Below, piece after piece: positions 9,013 to 16,453 of a stretch of DNA of 64,000 nucleotides (position 1 is the stretch's first letter; each line of letters begins with the position of its first letter). The notes under the pieces were generated by a model that was given only the letters and a program-made list of their open reading frames with translations, was not told where the DNA came from and did no database searches. A program made the position numbers and the translations under genes. Origin of the DNA: Actinomadura rayongensis (GTDB taxonomy: Bacteria; Actinomycetota; Actinomycetes; Streptosporangiales; Streptosporangiaceae); the NCBI RefSeq assembly GCF_009831215.1, contig NZ_WUTW01000001.1:1631423-1695422 (forward strand), given 5' to 3'.

Positions 9013-9902
9013 CGCATCCGGGCGTCGGCCGGGCGCGGCGGCTCGGGGCCGTCCGGTCCCGCCAGCGCGACGCGTTCGATCCGGACGATCCGGAACCGCC
9101 GCCCGGCCGCCTCGACGCCGTTGCGGCGGCTGCCGTCGTCCAGCAGCGCGGCGGCGTAGGCGTACTCGGCCCGCGCCGTCGGGTCGGGCGCCTCGATCGC
9201 CGGGACGACGTGCCGGAAGTAGGTCGCGAGGGCCGTCCGCGCCCCGCCGGGCAGGTCGTGCAGGCGCCCGCTCGGGTGCCAGCGGTCCGCGCGGCGCTCG
9301 GCGACGGTGAACATCGGGCTCAGCGGGACCGGCGTCCGGTACGCCCGGGACGGCTCGCGGCCCGCCCGCGACAGCGCGGCGAGCAGCGGGCCGCGCAGAT
9401 CGTCGGCGCCGGGGTCGTCGCGCAGCACGTCCCACGGCCGCGCGGGCGGGACCGGGAACACCTCGGGCCGCGGGTCGGGGTCGCTCGGCCGGGGCGGTTC
9501 GGGGCCGTCCTGGCCGGTCCGGACGAACTGCTCCACCCGGACGACCCGGAACCGCGACCCCGCCGCGCCGATCTCGTCGTCCGGCGCCGCGCGCAGGTGC
9601 CGGGCCGCCGCCAGGTACGCGGTCGCCTCCTCGTAGCTGAGCCCGAGGAGCGCGGCGCGGTCGGCGAGGACGTCGGCGAGCACTTCGCGGGCGCCGCCGG
9701 GCAGCGGGTCGCACGCGCCGACGATCCGCCACCCGTCCCCGGTCCGCTCGGCGGGCGCGAACAGCGGCCCGACGGCGACCAGGTCCGGGTAGGCGACGGC
9801 GGACCGGCACGCGTCGGCGAACCGCACCGCCCCGACGGGATCGAGGCGGTCGAGGTCGTCGGGGAAGAGCCTGCCGCCGGCGTCGCCGTCGCCTGTGGTC
9901 AT
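9009..9902 (-). CDS. DUF5954-like protein with two homologous halves
   Basis: A 297-residue soluble protein. Each half ends with the same signature: RFRVVRVEQFVRTGQDGPEP in the middle and RFRIVRIERVALAGPDGPEP near the C-terminus, and both halves contain a LPGGAR motif. This shows an internal duplication and matches what I remember of the actinobacterial DUF5954 family. Function is unknown. The start is uncertain: ATG codons at 9902, 9911 and 9914 are all in frame; GGCGGGG just upstream suits 9902 best. It may be co-transcribed from its own promoter, as the transporter next door has the same direction and precedes it by 41 bases. Confidence 0.75.
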   Translation of the reverse strand: MTTGDGDAGGRLFPDDLDRLDPVGAVRFADACRSAVAYPDLVAVGPLFAPAERTGDGWRIVGACDPLPGGAREVLADVLADRAALLGLSYEEATAYLAAARHLRAAPDDEIGAAGSRFRVVRVEQFVRTGQDGPEPPRPSDPDPRPEVFPVPPARPWDVLRDDPGADDLRGPLLAALSRAGREPSRAYRTPVPLSPMFTVAERRADRWHPSGRLHDLPGGARTALATYFRHVVPAIEAPDPTARAEYAYAAALLDDGSRRNGVEAAGRRFRIVRIERVALAGPDGPEPPRPADARMR

Positions 9903-9943
9903 GCCGAGCATCATCCCCGCCGGGGCCCGGTTTGGCGAGTGGT

Positions 9944-10867
9944 TCAGACCAATTCCGGTCGGATTCGGCCATCGCCCGGGCGGCGCCGGGCGGGCACCAC
10001 CAGCACGACCAGGCCCGCCGCGAGCAGCGCCAGCCCGGCGAGCGCGAGGCCGCCGAGCCGTTCGCCGAGGACGGCGACGCCGAGCAGCGCCGCGACGGCC
10101 GGTTCGGCGAGCGTCAGCGTCGTCGCGGCGGCGGCCGGGGTGGCGCGCAGGCCGCGCGCGAACAGCGTGTACGCGACGGCGATCGTGACCAGCGACAGGT
10201 AGGCCGTGACGGCGAGGCCCGTCCCCGACAGCAGCCACGCCGGGCGCTGCACGGCGAGCGCGGGCAGCAGGACGAGCGCCGCACCGCCGAACAGCACGCC
10301 GGTCACCGCCCGGTCGTCGGCGCCCGCCCCGACCAGGCGGCTGATGATCGTCGTGTAGCCGGCGTAGACGAGCCCGCACAGCAGCGCGAGCACGACGCCC
10401 ACCGGTTCGGCGCCCGCCCCGGCGCCCGCGCCGACGAGCAGCGCGCAGCCCGCGACGGCGCCCGCCGTGGACGCGTACCAGCGGCCCGTCAGCCCGTGCC
10501 GCTGGAGCAGGCCCGCGAACGCGGGTGCGCTGCCGATCGCGACGACGGTCGCGACGGCGACGCCGGTGCGTCCGACGGCGGTGTAGTACGCGGTCTGGTA
10601 CCCGGCGGTGCAGACGACGCCGAGGACGAGCGTCGCCCGCGTCCGCCCGCCCCGGCGCAGCAGGGCGCCGAGCGCGGCGCGGCGGGAGCCGGTGGCGGCG
10701 ACGGCGAGCAGCACCAGCCCGCCGAGCGCGACCCGCAGGCACGACACCGCGACCGGCGAGGTGTGGGCGGGCGCGAGCGTGGACACCGGCCCGGCCGTGC
10801 CCCACAGGCAGGCGGCGAGCAGGATCTCGGCGGCCCCGCGGGGCAGCGCGAAAGAACTTCTGAGCAT
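9944..10867 (-). CDS. EamA/DMT-family exporter
   Basis: A 307-residue integral membrane protein with ten hydrophobic segments and the typical duplicated EamA (5+5) organisation. The N-terminal ILLAACLWGTAGPVSTLAP and the second-half start GVVLALLCGLVYAGYTTIISRLV are characteristic. Family members export amino acids and other metabolites across the cytoplasmic membrane; substrate cannot be read from sequence. It lies downstream, in the same direction, of DAHP synthase, with a short Tyr-Trp reading frame and a hairpin between them, which makes an aromatic compound a conceivable substrate. That is speculation. Confidence 0.88.
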   Translation of the reverse strand: MLRSSFALPRGAAEILLAACLWGTAGPVSTLAPAHTSPVAVSCLRVALGGLVLLAVAATGSRRAALGALLRRGGRTRATLVLGVVCTAGYQTAYYTAVGRTGVAVATVVAIGSAPAFAGLLQRHGLTGRWYASTAGAVAGCALLVGAGAGAGAEPVGVVLALLCGLVYAGYTTIISRLVGAGADDRAVTGVLFGGAALVLLPALAVQRPAWLLSGTGLAVTAYLSLVTIAVAYTLFARGLRATPAAAATTLTLAEPAVAALLGVAVLGERLGGLALAGLALLAAGLVVLVVPARRRPGDGRIRPELV

Positions 10868-10974
10868 GGAGAGACCTGACTCCTGGACTCGAATCGGAAG
10901 GGTGATCCGTGTCCGGGGCGGGTCTCAGAGCAGGACTCGACGGGCCGTCGGCGCGGACGCGCGCGAGGCCGAAA

Positions 10975-11007
10975 GGACCGCACCCCGGGTCAGGGGCTCG
11001 GCGGTCC
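10975..11007 (-). terminator. Hairpin with T tract upstream of the EamA exporter
   Basis: On the minus strand GGACCGC pairs with GCGGTCC, with an inner CCCC/GGGG stem, followed directly by TTT. It overlaps the last codons of the short reading frame at 10990-11031 and precedes the exporter start by about 110 bases. It could be a second terminator of the DAHP synthase transcript or an attenuator for the exporter. Confidence 0.5.
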
Positions 11008-11031
11008 GCAGTTCGGAGTCCAGTAGTCCAT
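10990..11031 (-). CDS. Possible 13-residue leader peptide with Tyr-Trp
   Basis: The frame reads MDYWTPNCGPPSP and ends inside the hairpin at 10975-11007. Adjacent Tyr and Trp codons right after the start, upstream of an EamA exporter and downstream of DAHP synthase, suggest a leader peptide. Against it: no good ribosome-binding site precedes the ATG, and the hairpin's 5' arm lies within the frame. I regard this as a candidate only. Confidence 0.25.
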   Translation of the reverse strand: MDYWTPNCGPPSP

Positions 11032-11043
11032 GCCCCGACGATA

Positions 11044-11076
11044 CCCGCGCCGCACCGGTGCCCGGTGCGGCGCGGG
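11044..11076 (-). terminator. Terminator hairpin of the DAHP synthase gene
   Basis: A perfect 15-bp stem (CCCGCGCCGCACCGG with its complement) and a three-base loop lie nine bases beyond the DAHP synthase stop. The symmetry means it could act in both directions, but the only gene ending here is on the minus strand. Confidence 0.75.
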
Positions 11077-11084
11077 GCGGCGCG

Positions 11085-12125
11085 TCAGGCCGGGACGCCG
11101 TCCGGGGCGGTCGTCAGCGTGCGGCCGACGACGGGCGGCAGCGTCCGCACGAGCTTGGCCAGCTCCCGCAGGTCGCCGTTCACGAGGGCCTGCGGGCCGT
11201 CGCACAGCGCGGTCTCCGGGTGCGGGTGGACGTCGATGATCACGCCGTCCGCGCCGACCGCGATGGCCGCCCGGGTCAGCGGGAGAACGAGGTCGCGGCT
11301 GCCGCCCGAGTGCGACGGGTCCACGATCACCGGCAGGTGCCCGAGCCGCTGCGCGACCGGGACGGCGGAGATGTCGAGGGTGTTGCGGGTCGCCTTCTCG
11401 AACGTCCGGATGCCGCGCTCGCACAGCACGATGTCGAGGTTGCCGCGCTGCGCGACGTACTCGGCGGCCATCAGCCACTCCTCGATCGTGCCGTTCATCC
11501 CGCGCTTCAGCATGACCGGCTTGCCGGACTCGCCCGCCGCCTGGAGCAGCGCGAAGTTCTGCGCGTTGCGGGTGCCGATCTGGAGCATGTCGGCGTAGGA
11601 CGCGACGAGTTCGACGTCCCCGGCGTCCACGACCTCGGTCACCACCGGCATCCCGGTCTCGGTCCGGACGTCGGCGAGGATCCTCAGGCCCGCCTCGCCG
11701 AGGCCCTGGAACGCGTACGGCGACGTCCGGGGCTTGAACGCCCCGCCGCGCAGCAGCGTCGCGCCCGCCGCCTGCGCCATCTGCGCGGCGGCCAGGGTCT
11801 GGTCGGGCGTCTCGACCGCGCACGGGCCGGCGATCAGCGTCATCGTGCCGGGTCCGATCGGGACGCCGCCCACCCGCACGACCGTCCGCTCGGCGTGGTG
11901 CTCGCGGCTGACCAGCTTGTACGGCGCGGAGATCCGGACGACGTCGGCGACGCCGCGCTGGCCGCGCAGGTTGAGCGTGCCGAACCGGGTCACGTCACCG
12001 ACCAGCCCGACGATGGTGCGCTCCACGCCCCGGCTGACGAAGGCGTCCCCGCCCGCCCGCTCGACGAGCGCGACGACGCCCTGGATGTCTGCCTCGGTGG
12101 CCCCCGGGGCCATGACGACGACCAT
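11085..12125 (-). CDS. aroF: 3-deoxy-7-phosphoheptulonate (DAHP) synthase, type I beta
   Basis: A 346-residue enzyme that condenses PEP and erythrose-4-phosphate, the first step of the shikimate pathway. An N-terminal ferredoxin-like regulatory domain (MVVVMAPGATEADI, about 1-70) precedes the barrel with IAGPCAVE, GGAFKPRTSPYAFQG, MLQIGTRNAQNF, KRGM and DPSHSGG. These are the PEP-binding and metal-binding motifs of the I-beta class. AGAGGAA lies five bases before the ATG. Upstream are a 22-codon aromatic-rich leader frame and a 15-bp hairpin, so the gene is probably controlled by attenuation. A strong terminator follows. Confidence 0.95.
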   Translation of the reverse strand: MVVVMAPGATEADIQGVVALVERAGGDAFVSRGVERTIVGLVGDVTRFGTLNLRGQRGVADVVRISAPYKLVSREHHAERTVVRVGGVPIGPGTMTLIAGPCAVETPDQTLAAAQMAQAAGATLLRGGAFKPRTSPYAFQGLGEAGLRILADVRTETGMPVVTEVVDAGDVELVASYADMLQIGTRNAQNFALLQAAGESGKPVMLKRGMNGTIEEWLMAAEYVAQRGNLDIVLCERGIRTFEKATRNTLDISAVPVAQRLGHLPVIVDPSHSGGSRDLVLPLTRAAIAVGADGVIIDVHPHPETALCDGPQALVNGDLRELAKLVRTLPPVVGRTLTTAPDGVPA

Positions 12126-12197
12126 GCTGGTTCCTCTTTCTCTGCGCGCGCCGGAGCGGCGCGCGCGGGGTGGATGCCGGGGGCGGTCCCGGAACGA

Positions 12198-12231
12198 CGA
12201 GAGCCCCGGGCCGCGTGGCCCGGGGCTCTCG
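12198..12231 (-). terminator. Attenuator hairpin between aro leader peptide and DAHP synthase
   Basis: A perfect 15-bp stem (CGAGAGCCCCGGGCC on the plus strand, with its complement) and a four-base loop lies 14 bases after the leader stop codon and 70 bases before the DAHP synthase start. Two complementary seven-base tracts (TGGTCTG, CAGACCA; plus-strand 12238-12244 and 12261-12267) flank the leader stop codon and could form the alternative pairing expected of an attenuator. Confidence 0.75.
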
Positions 12232-12244
12232 CCTTGGTGGTCTG

Positions 12245-12313
12245 TCAGCGCAGCGTCTGGCAGACCAGCCCGCCGGACCGGTCGTGCCAAAAGAAATAGC
12301 TCGCGTTGCGCAT
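12245..12313 (-). CDS. Aromatic-rich leader peptide of the DAHP synthase attenuator
   Basis: A 22-codon frame beginning MRNASYFFWHD. Tyr, Phe, Phe, Trp in consecutive codons (6-9) upstream of a terminator hairpin and an aromatic-pathway gene is the classical layout of transcription attenuation: stalling at scarce aromatic aminoacyl-tRNAs would favour read-through into aroF. Attenuation of trp and other amino-acid operons is established in actinobacteria; applying it to all three aromatic amino acids at this gene is my inference. No strong ribosome-binding site is visible; the transcript may begin close to the ATG. Confidence 0.75.
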   Translation of the reverse strand: MRNASYFFWHDRSGGLVCQTLR

Positions 12314-12363
12314 GCGCCTCAGCGTAGCCGATCGCGGCGGGGGCGGGGGACCGGGGGCCGAAT

Positions 12364-13062
12364 ATGGCTCAGCTCACCCCGGATGGCAGGATGGCGCGCG
12401 ACATGGCGCCCTCCGATGAGCCTCCCAGCGACGGACCGAGCGACGGGTCCGGCGGCGAGTCCGGCGTGGACGACCGCCTCCCGCCCGGCCAGTACGTCCC
12501 GCGCGGCTTTCCCGTCCTGCACTACGGCCCGGTGCCGAAGTTCCGCCCGGACGTGTGGGACCTGCGGGTCTTCGGCGCCACCGCGACCGGCGGGCAGTAC
12601 GCCTGGACGTGGGAGCAGTTCGACGCCCTGCCGCGCACGACCGTCGTCGCCGACTTCCACTGCGTCACCAAGTTCACGATCCCCGACAACCGGTGGGACG
12701 GCGTCCCGGGCACGGCGCTCGCCGAGCTGGCGCCCCCGCACCCGGACGTCACGCACGTCATGGTGTGGGCGGAGTACGGCTACAGCGCCAACATCCGCAT
12801 GAGCGACTTCCTCGACGCGGGCACGCTGCTGGCCACCCACCGCGACGGCGAGCGGCTGACCGCCGACCACGGGTACCCCGTCCGGCTCGTCGTGCCGCGC
12901 CTGTACGCGTGGAAGAGCGTCAAGTGGGTGCGGGCCGTCGAGTACATGATCGGGGACCGGCGCGGGTTCTGGGAGGAGCGCGGGTACCACAACGTCGGCG
13001 ACCCGTGGACGGAGCAGCGCTACTCCTACCAGGAGGATCCGGACGACGCGCCGCCGCCCTGA
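12364..13062 (+). CDS. Sulfite oxidase-like molybdopterin oxidoreductase
   Basis: A cytosolic single-domain protein of about 232 residues resembling the molybdopterin-binding domain of sulfite oxidase/YedY. The segment VVADFHCVTKFT supplies the cysteine that ligates molybdenum (Cys100 with this start), and RLYAWKSVKWV is a typical cofactor-contact motif. The electron partner and substrate are unknown; no heme or dimerisation domain is present. The N-terminal about 35 residues are low complexity and the start is uncertain: ATG codons at 12364, 12391 and 12403 are in frame and none has a clear ribosome-binding site. Confidence 0.85.
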   Translation: MAQLTPDGRMARDMAPSDEPPSDGPSDGSGGESGVDDRLPPGQYVPRGFPVLHYGPVPKFRPDVWDLRVFGATATGGQYAWTWEQFDALPRTTVVADFHCVTKFTIPDNRWDGVPGTALAELAPPHPDVTHVMVWAEYGYSANIRMSDFLDAGTLLATHRDGERLTADHGYPVRLVVPRLYAWKSVKWVRAVEYMIGDRRGFWEERGYHNVGDPWTEQRYSYQEDPDDAPPP

Positions 13063-13122
13063 TCCCGGAGCGCGGCGAGATCGCCTGCGAAGCCGGGTCC
13101 GGTGGGGTTACGGTCGGTCGTC

Positions 13123-14385
13123 ATGGTCGCACCGTCCGTCCTCGACCTCGCCGGGTACGGCGCCGCGCTGCTCGGCGGCGGCGCGCTCGGCCGGTGCGCG
13201 CTGCGCCGCCGCGTCCGCCGCCCCCCGGTCCCGGCGCCCGACGACGCCACCGCCGCCGCGCTGCACACGCTGCTGCGCGCCGCGCCGCCGCTGCGCTCCG
13301 GGCTGACCCGGGCGTCGGCGCGGCGGGCCGCCCGGCCGCTGCGGCACCTGCTCGGCGCGGAGGCCGTCGCGATCGTCGGCGTGCCGCCCGACGGCGACGC
13401 CGAGCCCGACGACGGCGACGGCGGGGGCTCCGGCGGCGGTCGGCTGCTCGTCTGGGACGGCACCGGCGCCCACCTGCACGCGGGCGAGGTCCTGGCCGAC
13501 GCCCTGCCGGTGCTCGGGTCGGGCCGCCCGCGCGTCCTGCCGCCCGAGGCGCTGGACTGCGACGTCCCGCTGTGCCGGATCCGCGTCGGCGTCATCGCGC
13601 CGATCGCGGTGGACGGCCGGGTCGCGGGCGCGCTCGCCGTCTACGGCAGGACCGCCGCGCCCGGCCGGGTGCGCGCCGTCGGCGAGGTCGCGCGCTGGCT
13701 CGGCAACCAGCTCGAACTCGCCGACCTGGACCGCGCGCGGACGCGCGCCGCCGAGGCCGAGATGCGGGCGCTGCGGGCGCAGATCTCGCCGCACTTCGTC
13801 TACAACTCGCTGACGACGATCGCCTCGTTCGTCCGGACCGACCCCGAGCGGGCGCGCGAGCTGCTGGTGGACTTCGCCGACTTCGCCCGCTACTCGTTCC
13901 GCAACCCGCGCGACTTCACCACGCTGGCCGACGAGCTGCGCTCCATCGACCGGTACCTGCTGCTGGAGCGGGCGCGGTTCGGGGAGCGGCTGCACTTCAC
14001 GGTCGAGGTCGCGCCGGAGGTGCTGCCGGTCGAGGTGCCGTTCCTGTCGTTGCAGCCGCTGGTGGAGAACGCGATCCGGCACGGGATGCACGGGGCGTCC
14101 GGGACCGTCCACATCGAGATCGTCGCCCGCGACGCCGGGTCCGAGGCCGCGATCACGGTCGAGGACGACGGCGTCGGCATGGAGCCGGGGCGCCTCCGCG
14201 AGATCCTGGCGGGCGGGACGCGCGAGCGCGGCGGCGGGGGCGGCATCGGCCTCGCCAACGTGGACGAGCGGCTCCGCCAGGTCTACGGCGACGAGTACGG
14301 CCTCGTCGTCGAGACGGCCCGGGGCGCGGGCACGCGGGTGCGGCTGCGGGTGCCCAAGTTCCGCCCGGCGATGTTTCCCGCCTGA
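13123..14385 (+). CDS. LytS-type sensor histidine kinase
   Basis: A roughly 420-residue kinase with one short N-terminal hydrophobic segment (about 5-25), a GAF-like sensory region (about 60-195), a coiled linker and the His_kinase domain with QISPHFVYNSL (His224), followed by HATPase_c (LVENAIRHG, EDDGVGM, GGGIGLANVDERL). This is the LytS/YehU type that pairs with LytTR regulators, and such a regulator is the next gene, 51 bases on. GTG at 13102 is an alternative start; neither start has a clear ribosome-binding site. Ligand unknown. Confidence 0.9.
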   Translation: MVAPSVLDLAGYGAALLGGGALGRCALRRRVRRPPVPAPDDATAAALHTLLRAAPPLRSGLTRASARRAARPLRHLLGAEAVAIVGVPPDGDAEPDDGDGGGSGGGRLLVWDGTGAHLHAGEVLADALPVLGSGRPRVLPPEALDCDVPLCRIRVGVIAPIAVDGRVAGALAVYGRTAAPGRVRAVGEVARWLGNQLELADLDRARTRAAEAEMRALRAQISPHFVYNSLTTIASFVRTDPERARELLVDFADFARYSFRNPRDFTTLADELRSIDRYLLLERARFGERLHFTVEVAPEVLPVEVPFLSLQPLVENAIRHGMHGASGTVHIEIVARDAGSEAAITVEDDGVGMEPGRLREILAGGTRERGGGGGIGLANVDERLRQVYGDEYGLVVETARGAGTRVRLRVPKFRPAMFPA

Positions 14386-14436
14386 GGCGATCCGACCGCT
14401 TACGTGGTGGAACCGATTGCGAACGGAACGTGATCG

Positions 14437-15219
14437 GTGCAATCTCTTTCCATGCTGCGCGTCCTGGCCGTCGACGACGAGGTCCCCGCCCTGGAGGAGC
14501 TGACGTACCTGCTCCGGGAGGACCCGCGCATCGGGGACGTCACCGGGGCGAGCGAGGCGGCGGCGGCGCTGCGCGGGCTCAGCCGGATGCTCGCGGCGGG
14601 GGAGCGGCTGGACGCGGTGTTCCTCGACGTCCGGATGCCGGGCCTGGACGGCCTGGACTTCAGCCGCCTGCTCACCGGGTTCGCCGCGCCGCCGAAGGTC
14701 GTGTTCGTGACCGCGCACGACGACTTCGCCGTCACCGCCTACGAACTCGGCGCGGTGGACTACCTGCTCAAGCCCGTCCGGCCCGAGCGGCTGGCCGAGG
14801 CGGTGCGGCGCGTCGCGGACGCCGTCGGCGCGGCGGACGGGCCGCCGGGCGAGGACGACGACGAGCTGATCCCGGTCGACCTCGGCGGCCGGACGCGCCT
14901 GGTGCCCCGCAGGACCGTCACCCACGTCGTCGCGCACGGCGACTACGTGCGGCTGCACACCGCCGAGGCGCGCTATCTCGTGCGGATGCCGCTGGCGTCG
15001 CTGGAGCGCCGCTGGGAGGAGGCCGGGTTCGTGCGCATCCACCGCAGCACGCTGGTGTCGTCCGCGCACATCACCGAGCTGCGGTTCGACGGCGGCCGGG
15101 CTCTCGTGCAGGTCGGGGACGAACTTCTGCCCGTCAGCCGCCGCCACACCCGCCAGGTCCGGGACCTGCTCGTGCGCGGATTCCGCGCCGCCGAGCCGGC
15201 CGGCGACCTGGACGGCTGA
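14437..15219 (+). CDS. LytTR-family response regulator
   Basis: A 260-residue regulator: receiver domain with VDDE, phosphoacceptor Asp64 (VFLDVRMPG) and the conserved lysine in YLLKPVR, then a C-terminal LytTR DNA-binding domain (about 150-250) with HGDYVRLHT and VRIHRSTLVS. GTG at 14437 has GGAA eight bases upstream; ATG at 14452 is the alternative. It is the partner of the upstream LytS kinase. Immediately downstream lies a direct repeat matching the LytTR operator consensus, so it may control transcription of the following intergenic element. Confidence 0.92.
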   Translation: MQSLSMLRVLAVDDEVPALEELTYLLREDPRIGDVTGASEAAAALRGLSRMLAAGERLDAVFLDVRMPGLDGLDFSRLLTGFAAPPKVVFVTAHDDFAVTAYELGAVDYLLKPVRPERLAEAVRRVADAVGAADGPPGEDDDELIPVDLGGRTRLVPRRTVTHVVAHGDYVRLHTAEARYLVRMPLASLERRWEEAGFVRIHRSTLVSSAHITELRFDGGRALVQVGDELLPVSRRHTRQVRDLLVRGFRAAEPAGDLDG

Positions 15220-15227
15220 GCGGGACG

Positions 15228-15280
15228 ACCGTTCGTCGCGCGAAATCGACCGCTCGTCGTGCGGCTACGGAACGTATAGC
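15228..15280 (+). promoter_or_regulatory. Predicted LytTR operator and overlapping promoter
   Basis: ACCGTTCGT at 15228-15236 fits the published LytTR half-site pattern [TA][AC][CA]GTTN[AG][TG] at every position. ACCGCTCGT at 15249-15257 matches with one change. The copies are in direct orientation, 12 bases apart (21-base period, two helical turns), as in known sites. A -10-like TATAGC at 15275-15280 stands 17 bases after the second half-site, which would overlap the -35 region. Confidence 0.55.
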
Positions 15281-15419
15281 GATGACTACCCACCGTTTAC
15301 CGAGCCTTGTGGTGCAAGGGTCCCGATCGGTATCCGTCTCCCTCTAGTGTTCTCAGTGGCGGCAGTCGCCACGGGAGGTCACTCCGGTGCTGCGGCGCCC
15401 CGCACAGGACAAAACTGGA

Positions 15420-15545
15420 GATCCGCGCCGTGAGCGATCACGCCGGATCAGTCGCCGCATTCCGTACCGGGGGGGTGGGATGCGGTGACCTCGCGGCCCA
15501 GGCCGCCGCTGAACAGTCGGGGGGTTGTTCAGCGGCGCCTGGGCC
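15420..15545. ncRNA. Structured intergenic element, three stacked hairpins (6C-like on the minus strand)
   Basis: Three inverted repeats lie side by side: 15420-15449 (GATCCG...CGGATC with inner CGTGA/TCACG), 15455-15485 (CCGCAT/ATGCGG with a seven-base G run in the loop) and 15495-15545 (20 paired bases with one bulge and a six-G loop). On the plus strand the last is followed by TTCTTCTTC, as in a terminator. On the minus strand the loops are runs of six and seven C, the defining feature of the actinobacterial 6C RNA, and a T4 tract follows the third hairpin. Strand and identity are unresolved. Confidence 0.4.
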
Positions 15546-15569
15546 TTCTTCTTCGCGCCCCGCCCGCGG

Positions 15570-16418
15570 TCAGGCGACGCGCAGGCGCTTGAGGACGTCG
15601 ATGTCGGCGCGGTGCGGCTCGGCCCCGCGTCCCGGCGTCTCGATGACGAACGGCACGCCCGCCACTTCCGGGTGCCGCAGCAGCGCGCCGAACGGCTCGG
15701 CGCCGATCTGGCCGGCGCCGATGTTCTCGTGCCGGTCCTTGGCCGAGCCGCAGGCGTCCTTGGAGTCGTTGGCGTGGACGAGCTTGAGCCGTCCCGGCCC
15801 GACCGTCGCGACGAGCGCGTCCACGGTCGCCGCGACGCCGCCGGGCGCGGCCAGGTCGTGGCCCGCCGCGAACGCGTGGCAGGTGTCCAGGCACACGCCG
15901 AGCTTCGGATGCCGGTCGAGCCGCTCGAAGAACGGGCCGAGGTCCTCCACGCGGGCGCACAGCATCGCGCCCTGCCCGGCCATCGGCTCCAGCAGCAGGT
16001 CCGGGCCGTCGTCGGGGATCTCGTCCAACAGCGGCAGGACGTGCGCGCGGACCTGGTCCATCGCCGCCTCGTAGCTCTGGCTGACCGCCGACCCGGTGTG
16101 GACGACGACGCCGCGCGCCCCGATCGCCCGGCCCCGCTCCAGCGAGTGCCGGACGGTCGCGATGGACTTGGCGAGCGTCTCGGCGCTCGGCGACCCGAAG
16201 TTCACCAGGTAGGGCGCGTGGACGAAGACCGGCAGGCCCTCCTCGCGCAGCCGGGCGTCCTCGGCGGGCTTGCCCGCGGGCAGCGCCCATCCGCGCGGGT
16301 TCGCCACGAACACCTGGACGGCCTCCGCGCCGATCTCGGCGGCGTACTTCAACCCGCCGGACGCGAGCCCGCCCGCCACCGGCACATGGCCCCCGATGGG
16401 GCTGAAAGGTGAGGTCAT
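15570..16418 (-). CDS. nfo: Deoxyribonuclease IV (AP endonuclease, Nfo family)
   Basis: A 282-residue TIM-barrel AP endonuclease for base-excision repair. It shows the family signatures VHAPYLVNFGSP, LLEPMAGQG, GVCLDTCHAFAAG, LVHANDSKDACGSAKDRHENIG and FVIETPG, which supply the tri-zinc site (His, Glu, Asp, His residues). Length is normal. It starts at 16418 and is preceded on the same strand by the kinase gene 35 bases upstream, so they may share a transcript. Confidence 0.92.
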   Translation of the reverse strand: MTSPFSPIGGHVPVAGGLASGGLKYAAEIGAEAVQVFVANPRGWALPAGKPAEDARLREEGLPVFVHAPYLVNFGSPSAETLAKSIATVRHSLERGRAIGARGVVVHTGSAVSQSYEAAMDQVRAHVLPLLDEIPDDGPDLLLEPMAGQGAMLCARVEDLGPFFERLDRHPKLGVCLDTCHAFAAGHDLAAPGGVAATVDALVATVGPGRLKLVHANDSKDACGSAKDRHENIGAGQIGAEPFGALLRHPEVAGVPFVIETPGRGAEPHRADIDVLKRLRVA

Positions 16419-16453
16419 AGCGTCGGCGAGCTTAGCCGCTCGCCCTGGCAGCC

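Noticed and set aside
6310..9972. Very long open frame on the minus strand opposite pfkA and thiI
   Set aside because: It is the compositional shadow of well-supported plus-strand genes; its product is an Arg/Ala/Asp-rich string with no domain.
10885..10895. T-loop-like GGACTCGAATC suggesting a tRNA
   Set aside because: No matching T stem, acceptor stem or anticodon arm can be drawn around it on either strand.
15425..15569. GTG frame VSDHAGSVAAFRTGG... in the structured region
   Set aside because: It runs through the hairpins and terminator and into antisense of nfo; RNA structure explains the region better.
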